Made by a program: the position numbers and the translations under genes | Shown here: piece after piece, positions 1 through 6,737 of the stretch | Layout of the letters: the number at the start of each line of letters is the position of its first letter | Numbering within the stretch: the stretch's first letter is position 1 | The notes under the pieces: model-generated | The model's database searches: none | Told to the model about the DNA's origin: nothing | Seen by the model: only the letters and a program-made list of their open reading frames with translations | DNA from: JAXGPP01 sp964436865 | GTDB lineage: Bacteria > Planctomycetota > Planctomycetia > Pirellulales > Thermoguttaceae | Length of the DNA: 29,199 nucleotides | Direction of reading: 5' to 3' | Assembly: GCA_964436865.1 (NCBI GenBank) | Contig: CAYTFK010000051.1 | Coordinates: 1 to 29,199 of the forward strand

Positions 1-50
1 CCACCCCCTCCAGAAACCCAGAAAAGCACGCCCGCTCCAGCCCGTTTCGC

Positions 51-86
51 CATGGACAAAGGTACATGGACTAAAGTATACTATAG
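51..86. repeat. 14-base tandem repeat overlapping a 16-base near-palindrome
   Basis: CATGGACAAAGGTA (51-64) is followed directly by CATGGACTAAAGTA (65-78), with 12 of 14 bases identical. The second copy runs into CTAAAGTATACTATAG (71-86), in which 7 of 8 base pairs are symmetric. The pattern resembles a regulator-binding or promoter region, and TATACT could be a -10 element. No gene within the window begins close enough to assign it to. Confidence 0.4.
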
Positions 87-389
87 CCCGGCTGCGACGG
101 GTCTCCGTCCGCCAGCATGGGCCGCTCGAAAAACCGAGCATTGCCCCTGTTCGTTCTTTCTCAATTCGATCCTCTACCGGCACGGCCCCGCGCCAGTCGC
201 GCCGATTCCCCGCGCCCGCCAGGCCATTCGAGTCAGCTTGCAGAAACCGCCACCGGGCCAGATCGACCGCCAACTGCAACACGTACCTCACAGTGCGTAT
301 GCAGTTGCGCCCGCCCCTTCGGCGCGAAACTCCTTGCTGGCTTGCACTTGCCTCGCCGCCCCAAGACGCAGCAACCGAAACAATGCGTT

Positions 390-421
390 TATTGTTGCGC
401 GTCGATGCAACAATATTGCAT
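390..421. repeat. Overlapping inverted repeats in an AT-rich patch
   Basis: TATTGTTGC (390-398) is perfectly complementary to GCAACAATA (407-415) across an 8-base gap. ATGCAA (405-410) pairs with TTGCAT (416-421) across 5 bases. The two structures are mutually exclusive. No T-run follows on either strand, so a classical intrinsic terminator is not supported. An operator or an RNA hairpin downstream of the minus-strand operon are both possible. Confidence 0.4.
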
Positions 422-452
422 CTAGTGTTGGGGCCACCCCCCTCAGCCTGCC

Positions 453-468
453 GCCGTGACTTCACGGC
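453..468 (-). terminator. Weak hairpin past the end of the cytochrome operon
   Basis: GCCGTG (453-458) and CACGGC (463-468) form a perfect 6-bp stem around ACTT, about 45 bases beyond the stop codon of the minus-strand membrane gene. There is no U-tract after it, so it may be a 3'-end stabilising hairpin or a weak terminator, or chance. Confidence 0.25.
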
Positions 469-513
469 CCCGGAAATCGCAGTCGCCCTTCGGCCGCGCC
501 GTACCGCACGCCG

Positions 514-1662
514 TCACGGGGCAGCGGTGTCGGAAGCCTGGGCCTTGGGAAGCTGGGCTAGCATCCAGGCGATTACGGCGATCCCGGCGACCAGCGAAAC
601 GAGGAACACCACGAGCGAGCTCCACTGCGTCTGGACCGGCTGACCGGCCACGTCGAAGTACCGGCTCACTTCGTGATTCTGCACCACCTGCCGGCTGATC
701 GCATTGATCAGAAGCATGGCAAATTGCGCGAGCCCCACCACCGTCGCCCAGCCGCGCGTGACCGGCTCGGCCCGCTGGCGCCGCAGGAACAATAGCGCCC
801 CTGCGCCGAGTGGCGACAGCCCGGTGAGCACCATCAAAATCGCCCACGGGCTCAGGAACATCGCCCGCAAAGTCTCGCCCGGCCAAGTCAGGAAGAGATA
901 CCAGGCCGCGGTGACCCAGTACCAGACCGCCCCCACGGCATAAAGCTTGAGCGCAAACTCAGGTGCCCAGCGGCGATAGTCGTCGCTTTCCCGGCTGCCG
1001 AGCCAGGCAAGGTCGACCACCAGCCATGCCGCGGTGGTCGTCAGCGCCATGCCGAACATCATCAGCCACCGCGGCCAGAGCCGGGCGTCGCCCAGATTCA
1101 ACCCGGTCCCCATCGGGGCGGCTCCGACGCTCGTCTTCTGCCAGATCTCCGGCCAGGCGGCAGCATTGTCGGTGAGCGTCAACGCATTGGTGAATATGAA
1201 CCCGATGAGGATGAACGCCACCGCCGAGACCCAGCCCACGATTCGTTTCCAGCGGCGCATCGTCCGCTCATCGTCGTACAACCCGAAGGCGTAGATGTAA
1301 ACGCCGTAGTATGCCGGCGTCAGCAGCACGATCACGGCCAGCCAGAACCAGGCCATGAGAATCGTCGCCGGGTAGAAGAGCTTGGAATACGCCACCTGGA
1401 TGAACAGGAGCGGCACGATCCCGAAATTGACCCCCAACGCGATCAGCACCGGCATCTGCGACATCAGCCGGCTGCTGAACCGCCGTCCCTGAGGATGTCC
1501 GCCGGCGGCCAGGATCATCGAGCAGATGATCCCCGCATACCACAGGTTCATCGGCACCTCGTGCAGCGAGAAACCGAGGACCTTCAGGAACTGAATGAAC
1601 CAGAACGGCGCCGGCAGGCCCGGTATGATGGTGGTGTCGATCAGCGACTGCGGCTCAATCAT
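514..1662 (-). CDS. Polytopic membrane protein, probable subunit II of a bd-like oxygen reductase
   Basis: This 382-residue protein is almost wholly hydrophobic, with roughly eight to nine predicted membrane helices. Clear ones lie near residues 45-55, 68-90, 100-130, 140-160, 195-220, 240-262, 270-295, 305-320 and 345-370. It has no c-type haem motif. It lies 83 bases downstream of the bd-family subunit I/cytochrome c fusion on the same strand, so it is most likely the CydB-equivalent partner. Its length suits subunit II proteins, but the sequence is not close to classical CydB, and the role rests mainly on context. The ATG at 1662 is used because the N-terminus (MIEPQ) leads directly into the first hydrophobic segment; the ribosome site is weak. 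An alternative is a second bd-like core subunit. Confidence 0.7.
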   Translation of the reverse strand: MIEPQSLIDTTIIPGLPAPFWFIQFLKVLGFSLHEVPMNLWYAGIICSMILAAGGHPQGRRFSSRLMSQMPVLIALGVNFGIVPLLFIQVAYSKLFYPATILMAWFWLAVIVLLTPAYYGVYIYAFGLYDDERTMRRWKRIVGWVSAVAFILIGFIFTNALTLTDNAAAWPEIWQKTSVGAAPMGTGLNLGDARLWPRWLMMFGMALTTTAAWLVVDLAWLGSRESDDYRRWAPEFALKLYAVGAVWYWVTAAWYLFLTWPGETLRAMFLSPWAILMVLTGLSPLGAGALLFLRRQRAEPVTRGWATVVGLAQFAMLLINAISRQVVQNHEVSRYFDVAGQPVQTQWSSLVVFLVSLVAGIAVIAWMLAQLPKAQASDTAAP

Positions 1663-1745
1663 CTTGTCGGTCCCGTGGTTGATTGTGCAACACTTCTCGG
1701 CTCCCCCGCTCGGGAAACCGGCTCAGGTGCATGCACCGTCAAATC

Positions 1746-3152
1746 TCATTGCGTGCCCGCCTCAGACAACCCGACCGCCTGGGGAGCACGCGGGAACATC
1801 CACTTCGGTCGCGGCGGCGCGATTTCCTCAAGATAATCCGTCAATACGGCAGCCTCTTCGTGAGTGCCGCACCACGGCGGCATGAAGAAATGCACTTCGT
1901 CGAGGTGCTCGACAAGCGTCTGGATCAACTCCCTGGGACGGCCCTGAAGCTGGCGGCCCGCCGCTGAATACCCTTCGTGGGCGGCATGGCAGTCGTTGCA
2001 GTGGTACTGGAACAAGACCTCGCCCAGCGCAATCCGGTCCTGGCGGTCGAGCGAAAGCATCCGGCGCTCATCGATCTTCCCGTCAACCATCAACTCGGGA
2101 TAATTCTGCTGCACGTGCGCCCGGGTCCAGGTGCCGCTCTCCAGGTAGCCCTGCTCGCGAAACGGAATCGCCTCCTCAACGAGAATCTGATTGCCGAACA
2201 CCACGTTGTAAATGACATACGGCTTGCGGACCGCCTCGCGGATGAACTCGCCGGTGGTCATGGCCACCAGGCCGAACAGAAACAGCGCGATCGCGAAGCC
2301 GGGCGTCAGCCAACCGGGATTCCGATACGGGCCGAAATAGAGAAACAGAAACACGGCCGCCGTCACGGCGAACAGTAGCGCCGCGAAGACGTTGAGAACC
2401 GCCGCTGTCGAGAGCACCGACCGGGCCGATTCCGGCATCGTAAGGAACCACGCGGCGCCGCCGATCGTGATGAGCACCGCTCCCAACAGCGCCGGTCGCG
2501 CCGAGCGCGACTCGATCAGATCGCGGAGTCCGCGATCCTTGATTACCAGCGCGGCGTGCAGGTAGACGTACAGCGAGCTCAGCAAGAGAGCGCCGCCGGT
2601 CCGCGAAATGACCTGCGGGATGAATTGCGGATTGAGCAGTCCATCCCAGAAGCTCCGTGTCTCGATCCACCGTCCCGGATGGAGCATGAAACCGGTGATG
2701 CCCGTAATCAGCACCAGGCTCGCCCAGGCCGCCCAAGCATAGATCCACGCCATTCTCTGATGGGTCTTCTCGGGCAGCCGTCCCCAGTAATAGTAGAAGA
2801 TGAAGGCCGCGATCAGTTCCACAATGAACGCCACATACTCGACAGCCCAGCCGAAGACAAACGTCCGAATCAGCACCGCGGTGGCCAGCGGCGACGCCAG
2901 TCCGATCGTCCACCAGATCCCCACGCCGGTGATCGCGCCGTAGACGACGGTCAGAAGGATAAAGAAGCGGGCGTGCTTGCGGAGGTAGGCAAGGTAGTCG
3001 CGGTTGTCATGGCGATAGGCATAACGGGTCTCCATCGCCAGGAAGAAACCGCCGCCCACGGCATAGTGGGAGACGAGAACGTGCAGCACCGATATGGCGG
3101 CGATCAGCATCGGGCTGGTCGCGTAGGGCACATACCACCAAGGGTAATGCAT
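1746..3152 (-). CDS. Cytochrome bd-family oxidase subunit I fused to a C-terminal cytochrome c domain
   Basis: This is a 468-residue protein. Residues 1-345 form a polytopic core of about nine helices. Near 301-312, G-E-F-I-R-E-A-V-R-K-P-Y corresponds to the GWxxxExGRQPW signature of cytochrome bd subunit I. Conserved His (24, 29) and Glu (105, 112) residues sit in early helices. From about residue 375 a soluble cytochrome c domain follows, with the haem-attachment motif CNDCH (385-389) and a plausible axial Met in FFMPPW (Met424). Fusion of a c domain suggests electron input from a cytochrome c or direct periplasmic transfer rather than only quinol. The ATG at 3152 has AGGAG 10 bases upstream, and a 23-residue Arg-rich upstream extension is unlikely. 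The partner subunit follows at 1662. Whether the substrate is oxygen cannot be read from sequence alone. Confidence 0.85.
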   Translation of the reverse strand: MHYPWWYVPYATSPMLIAAISVLHVLVSHYAVGGGFFLAMETRYAYRHDNRDYLAYLRKHARFFILLTVVYGAITGVGIWWTIGLASPLATAVLIRTFVFGWAVEYVAFIVELIAAFIFYYYWGRLPEKTHQRMAWIYAWAAWASLVLITGITGFMLHPGRWIETRSFWDGLLNPQFIPQVISRTGGALLLSSLYVYLHAALVIKDRGLRDLIESRSARPALLGAVLITIGGAAWFLTMPESARSVLSTAAVLNVFAALLFAVTAAVFLFLYFGPYRNPGWLTPGFAIALFLFGLVAMTTGEFIREAVRKPYVIYNVVFGNQILVEEAIPFREQGYLESGTWTRAHVQQNYPELMVDGKIDERRMLSLDRQDRIALGEVLFQYHCNDCHAAHEGYSAAGRQLQGRPRELIQTLVEHLDEVHFFMPPWCGTHEEAAVLTDYLEEIAPPRPKWMFPRAPQAVGLSEAGTQ

Positions 3153-3368
3153 GAGACGTCGGCTCCTGGGCAGGTTTCGGCGGCAGGCCGCCGCGCTCGC
3201 GCGGGCACAGCGGCGGAGCACGGCATTCGTTGTGGGCCGCGAGAGTCGAATTGCCTCAGGAGCCGCTCAAGACATTCATGCGTCTGCCTGGAAAGGGGTT
3301 CCAAGCGCGAAGGTGGTCGCCGCTGGCGGCCCCCTATCCTGACGCCTGACCCCCTTCCCTCGCACGCC

Positions 3369-3605
3369 TCAGTAGGGGCTACCCGGGGCAAGGGCTCTGT
3401 CGCGAGTCTCAGCCGCACAGGGCTTGAAACCCAACTGTGCCAGTAACCATACCATCGGGCACCAGTTCGTGAAAGCCGACTGCAGCAAATTCGCCCCGGC
3501 AAACGCCGTCAATAAGAGCCAGGCGGGATGGACGGCAAAACCGAGAGCCACGCTCAGCAACACCACCACCCCGGCGACAAACCGCAAACCGCGTTCAATC
3601 GTCAC
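3369..3605 (-). CDS. DUF2892 (YgaP-type transmembrane domain) small membrane protein
   Basis: This 78-residue protein begins VTIERGLRF and has two hydrophobic helices (about residues 8-28 and 31-46). It ends with the family hallmark of a Cys-Pro turn (NWCPM) and GFKPC. These are features of the DUF2892/YgaP-like inner-membrane domain, often found with rhodaneses or redox proteins. I chose the GTG at 3605 because AAAGGAG lies 7 bases upstream; a longer frame to 3677 adds a basic tail with no such site. The residues after the terminal CAAE look like read-through and are less typical. It probably belongs to the minus-strand membrane/respiratory operon. Its biochemical role is unknown. Confidence 0.8.
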   Translation of the reverse strand: MTIERGLRFVAGVVVLLSVALGFAVHPAWLLLTAFAGANLLQSAFTNWCPMVWLLAQLGFKPCAAETRDRALAPGSPY

Positions 3606-3756
3606 GACGGATCTCCTTTCCTGGAAACGCATCCTGCACCGCATCGAAGTCTGTCTCTGAGTCAGGTTCAGGTCCAATAACGGGCCGTTCGAGGCTCTTG
3701 GGAGAAGCCTCTTGGCTCACGGTCGGGCGCGGATCCACCGCGCAGGAACCCGACAT

Positions 3757-3882
3757 TCACGTCGCCACACCAAACCGCGGCAGGACCCAGCGGTTCAGCA
3801 CGAACCACACCACCAGAAAGCCAACAATCCACAAGATTTCCTGCCACTGCATGCTTTTCTTCTTTCTGCCTTGCGTCTGCAT
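3757..3882 (-). CDS. 41-residue single-helix membrane peptide
   Basis: This ORF reads MQTQGRKKKSMQWQEILWIV and continues as a hydrophobic helix (about residues 14-29), ending in NRWVLPRFGVAT and then TGA. A basic N-terminus followed by one membrane helix and an amphipathic tail is a sensible small-protein design. GGAAG lies 7 bases before the ATG. A second Met at residue 11 is an alternative start. I recall short peptides with a similar NRWVLPRxGV tail beside DUF2892 genes, which fits its position 151 bases upstream of one here; that recollection would need a database search. It lies between the anti-sigma-like gene and the DUF2892 gene on the same strand. Function unknown. Confidence 0.6.
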   Translation of the reverse strand: MQTQGRKKKSMQWQEILWIVGFLVVWFVLNRWVLPRFGVAT

Positions 3883-3954
3883 ATTGTCACTTCCAGTGTT
3901 TTCCTGGCAGTCGACCGGTATCGCCTGTAAGGCGACACCAATGGGTGGGTCAGC

Positions 3955-4206
3955 CTAGATCTGGGCCGCCGGAAACTTCTGCTTCCACCGCTCCCGAAGG
4001 CACTCACAAAGCCGTTGGTGCAGTTCAGGCGGCAATTCGTACGGCTGCCCCCCTTTGTAGAGGGTAATTGTCTTGCGAATGTTGTCGACAACGATCTGGC
4101 AGGGGTTGCAGTCGTGGAGATGATGCTCGAACGACTCGCAAATTCCCGGTTCCAGCGTGCCGTCGACATACTCATTCAGGGCGGCCAGCAGTTCTTCGCA
4201 TTTCAT
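3955..4206 (-). CDS. Zinc-finger anti-sigma-factor-like protein (zf-HC2 type), no adjacent sigma factor
   Basis: This 83-residue soluble protein opens MKCEELLAALNEYVDGTL, the typical start of zf-HC2 (ZAS) anti-sigma domains. It carries H29-x3-C33-x2-C36 with an extra Cys23, which would bind zinc. Such domains bind ECF sigma factors, sometimes releasing them on thiol oxidation. No transmembrane segment follows, so it would be cytoplasmic, as for redox-sensing ZAS proteins. The C-terminal half (about 50-80) is charged and helical. Unusually, no ECF sigma gene lies immediately upstream; the neighbour at 4318-5061 is an unrelated conserved hypothetical. It may have been recruited as a regulator or metal-binding protein for the membrane genes downstream. 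Confidence 0.75.
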   Translation of the reverse strand: MKCEELLAALNEYVDGTLEPGICESFEHHLHDCNPCQIVVDNIRKTITLYKGGQPYELPPELHQRLCECLRERWKQKFPAAQI

Positions 4207-4317
4207 GGTATGAACCCGTTCGTGAGGGCCTGTCTGCCTTTATGGATGCCGCTGGCCGGCGGCGGTTACAGCCCGATGCCCGATTTTCGCGCCAGAAACG
4301 GTCGCCCTGAGCTCAGA

Positions 4318-5061
4318 CTACTTCAACGAAATAGTCCGCGCCAGCGGCTGGAGCACGTTCTCCGCGACATGGCGTTCGACGACGTCGCGACAGATGCCCA
4401 TCAATCGATCGACAGTGGCGACGAACGTCTGATCGGCTTTAAGGCTGCCATATTGCCGGGCGGTGACGTAGACGCTGAGCTGCTCCTCGGGAAACTCGCT
4501 AGTGCGGATCTGATAGGCGCTGGTTCGAGTCTCGACGCTCAACCGGCACTGGAGCCGGCACTCCTGGTCGAAAGCGATGGTCAGCGAGGGCTCATAATTG
4601 ACCACCGTGACGCCGGGTACATCGGCCATCCGCTCCATCGCCGGGCTGATTCCGAGCGCTTCGGCCACCAATTCACTGTGGTTGCCCCGGTAGGTAAAAT
4701 CGAAGCCGAACAGCAAGTCCAAAGCCTCGCAGTCCAGCGGGCTGACGGAAAGCATGTAGGGGGCAAGCTCGAGTACCAGGCGGTGCTGATCCATGGCCTC
4801 GTCGAGCGCAGTCGGATTAACCTTTCCCGAGCAGACGCGCCGCGGTTCGATCGTGCACCAGCGGTAGACCCCCTGATCCTTATCCTCTTCGAGCACGAAG
4901 TCTCCGCGGTCGCGGCAGTAGAAATTGCGCATGGTGGGATACGTCTTCTGCACGCGTTCAAAAAAGTGCAGAATCGTTTCTCGGTTAGCCGGCAACTCCA
5001 TCTCCGTGCTGAGCGTCATATTGATGTAGAAATCGTCGCACAGAGAGCTGTAGGGATTCAT
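4318..5061 (-). CDS. Conserved hypothetical protein of planctomycete type
   Basis: This 247-residue soluble protein begins MNPYSSLCDDFYINMTLSTE. It has no signal peptide, membrane segment or catalytic motif I recognise. It is rich in acidic residues and aromatics, with a pattern suggesting two similar alpha/beta halves: each half has a strand-rich section followed by a helix with acidic residues. I recall a closely similar opening from uncharacterised planctomycete proteins, but this is recollection and not a search. The ATG at 5061 is the natural start because the frame opens directly with the conserved motif. It lies 111 bases upstream of the anti-sigma-like gene and diverges from the alkyltransferase gene. 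Function unknown. Confidence 0.7.
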   Translation of the reverse strand: MNPYSSLCDDFYINMTLSTEMELPANRETILHFFERVQKTYPTMRNFYCRDRGDFVLEEDKDQGVYRWCTIEPRRVCSGKVNPTALDEAMDQHRLVLELAPYMLSVSPLDCEALDLLFGFDFTYRGNHSELVAEALGISPAMERMADVPGVTVVNYEPSLTIAFDQECRLQCRLSVETRTSAYQIRTSEFPEEQLSVYVTARQYGSLKADQTFVATVDRLMGICRDVVERHVAENVLQPLARTISLK

Positions 5062-5156
5062 CAGGATTCCTTGCCGCTCGATTCGTTCGAGACCTCACCC
5101 ACGGATGAGGGGTGACTGAAGAAGAGAGTGGTTTACCCAAGTATAGGAATGAGCCG

Positions 5157-5783
5157 ATGCGAGTGTCAAAGATAGCTGCAACCGCGGGTGGGACAGCCCC
5201 CTCTCTCGCGCTCCGCCCGAACGCAGTGCATTCCCGGCCACCATCGCCCGTCGAGGACGAGCACCCTCAGAGCGTCGCGGTTTTCCCCACCGATCTCGGC
5301 TGGATGGCCATGGCCGGATACGGCGATGTGGTGCAGTGGCTCACTCTGGGGCATCCGAGTGCGGCTGCGGCCATCGCGCAGATCCCCTCTCCCTGGTGCG
5401 AGTCAGTCGCGGGCAACTGGAAGTCCGATCTGGTACGGCGCCTGCAAGACTTCGCTCGGGGTGAGCGCGACGAGTTTCTCGACGTGTTGATCGATGTGGG
5501 AGCGCAGACGCCGTTTCAGGCACGCGTAACGGCCTGCTGCCGCCAAATCGCCTGGGGCAGCACGTTGACCTACGCCCAGCTTGCAGAAATGGCGGGCAGC
5601 CCGGGAGCGGCGAGGGCCGTTGGCAACTGCATGGCCTCCAACCGAATCCCCCTCATCGTGCCATGCCACCGCGTTGTCGGGAGTTCGGGGGGACTGGGGG
5701 GCTACTCGGCGGCAGGTGGCACAGTGTTGAAACGCCGATTGCTTGCTTTGGAGAAGGGGCAGCCCGCACCGGCCGCTCGGTAA
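5157..5783 (+). CDS. ogt: Methylated-DNA--protein-cysteine methyltransferase (O6-alkylguanine repair)
   Basis: This 208-residue protein transfers alkyl groups from O6-alkylguanine in DNA to its own cysteine, a single-turnover repair. The active-site motif PCHRV includes Cys170. Upstream lie RAVGNCMASN (with the arginine finger of the helix-turn-helix) and YAQLAEMAG, and after it comes the GGLGGYSAAGG substrate loop. Residues 1-115 form a divergent N-terminal domain with a Pro-rich leader of about 35 residues that looks poorly structured. The start is uncertain: ATG at 5157 has AGGA about 11 bases upstream, and an in-frame GTG at 5112 would add 15 residues. It is divergently transcribed from the conserved hypothetical gene and is followed by non-coding sequence. 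Confidence 0.9.
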   Translation: MRVSKIAATAGGTAPSLALRPNAVHSRPPSPVEDEHPQSVAVFPTDLGWMAMAGYGDVVQWLTLGHPSAAAAIAQIPSPWCESVAGNWKSDLVRRLQDFARGERDEFLDVLIDVGAQTPFQARVTACCRQIAWGSTLTYAQLAEMAGSPGAARAVGNCMASNRIPLIVPCHRVVGSSGGLGGYSAAGGTVLKRRLLALEKGQPAPAAR

Positions 5784-6006
5784 TCACCTGATTCAGGTTG
5801 GCCGCTCGCAGATTGGGCTGGAAAATGTTCTCCGGAGGACGTAAAAATGTTGGCAGGGGTCGGGCGAGGCGGGTTCGTGCCGGCTTGCAGGCGAAACCGG
5901 GGCTCGCTGAGAGAGTTCCGATTGAACTTTCGTTGCCGTCGACTCTGAGCCTTCGATTCCGGTTCATGCTACGGAAATAACAGCGGTAGCGGGGAGAACC
6001 TGGCGA
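5784..6006. other. Intergenic spacer after the alkyltransferase gene
   Basis: I see no gene in these 223 bases. A short palindrome, ACCTGATTCAGGT, falls just after the alkyltransferase stop, but no T-run follows it. GGGGAG at 5991-5996 serves as a candidate ribosome site for the small gene beginning at 6007. Confidence 0.5.
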
Positions 6007-6180
6007 GTGGAACTTGAATGTTACGACGTCGAGCGCCGTCGCGACGGGGTGATCCTCGTGCGCGTCCATTCGCCGGAGAAGAACGGCCGGCGATTGCCGG
6101 ACGCAGTATTTACTTTCCGCCGCGGCGACCCTCAATATGAGTACTGGGAAGAGCGTCTGAATCAAGCGCGCTCCGCGTAG
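6007..6180 (+). CDS. Small 57-residue protein of unknown function
   Basis: The frame starts at GTG 6007 with GGGGAG 10 bases upstream and ends at TAG 6178-6180. The product, V(M)ELECYDVERRRDGVILVRV followed by a Pro- and Arg-containing middle and FTFRRGDPQYEYWEER, has balanced composition. A beta-hairpin-like N-terminal half leads into a charged C-terminal helix. Codons favour G or C in third position, like the neighbouring genes, which supports a real gene. I do not recognise the family. It lies between the DNA repair gene and the tRNA promoter. Confidence 0.55.
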   Translation: MELECYDVERRRDGVILVRVHSPEKNGRRLPDAVFTFRRGDPQYEYWEERLNQARSA

Positions 6181-6221
6181 CCTCGGACTGGCCCCGGTGG
6201 CCAGATCGCATCCCTCCTGCC

Positions 6222-6249
6222 TTGACAGTTCCCCAGCGACTTTTATATT
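6222..6249 (+). promoter_or_regulatory. Near-consensus sigma-70 promoter for the tRNA gene
   Basis: TTGACA (6222-6227) is a perfect -35 box. TATATT (6244-6249) lies 16 bases downstream and differs from the -10 consensus at one position. Transcription would begin near 6256, giving a 5' leader of about 85 bases before tRNA-Arg at 6343. No protein start lies between them. Confidence 0.7.
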
Positions 6250-6342
6250 TCGGTACAGCCGCTGCCTTTTTACCACTCCAGCGGAGGATGCGTGCCGGGC
6301 ATCACCGAACACGCGGTTTTCATTTTGAGAATACCGTTTTGC

Positions 6343-6416
<74 letters not shown>

Positions 6417-6725
6417 TTCGTTCTAACTCTCGCCGACTGCTACTCTTAGCATCCCAGCCATTGTTGGCTTCTCCGGCGGATATGCCTCGCAAGGCGGATG
6501 GATGCCGCCCGATCACTGGCTTCTCTCAGTCAGGGACCAGCCGCCGCGGCGAGTATCCACAAAGGGCTACCGGGCTGATAGACTATCCCCGGAAACCGAT
6601 GGCCGCGGGCCGAAGACGAGCAACTGGTTTGGTCTGCGGGTTCCGTTGAGTCGGAGGGATATTGTGGGGGCGGTTTCCAAGGGCAGCCGTTTGGTAACGC
6701 TGGCTCACCAGAAGGAGTGGACATC
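6417..6725. other. Intergenic region between the tRNA gene and the Tat oxidoreductase gene
   Basis: No convincing gene is present. The open frames here are short, lack good ribosome sites and overlap on both strands. A 5-bp hairpin (AGCCA/TGGCT, 6456-6469) lies 40 bases after the tRNA and is a weak terminator candidate. The promoter of the large plus-strand glycan locus should lie in this stretch, but I cannot point to clear -35 and -10 boxes. Confidence 0.5.
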
Positions 6726-6737
6726 GTGGAGAACTTC

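Larger units (their letters stand above)
1..513. other. Gene-poor left edge of the window
   Basis: I see no convincing gene here. The open frames present are Arg-, Pro- and Ala-rich, overlap one another, lack good ribosome binding sites and resemble no family I recognise. What stands out is non-coding structure: a 14-base tandem direct repeat at 51-78, a 16-base near-palindrome at 71-86, a 9-bp inverted repeat at 390-415 with a second overlapping one at 405-421, and a short hairpin at 453-468 just past the stop of the minus-strand gene ending at 514. The AT-rich patch around 378-430 contrasts with the GC-rich surroundings. Confidence 0.6.

Noticed and set aside
52..459. Open frames at the left edge as possible genes
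   Set aside because: They overlap each other in three frames, are rich in Arg, Pro and Ala, and lack ribosome sites and family features.
3153..3221. Longer start for the oxidase/cytochrome c fusion
   Set aside because: The added 23 residues are Arg/Ala-rich and unlike a membrane protein start. AGGAG is correctly spaced for the ATG at 3152.
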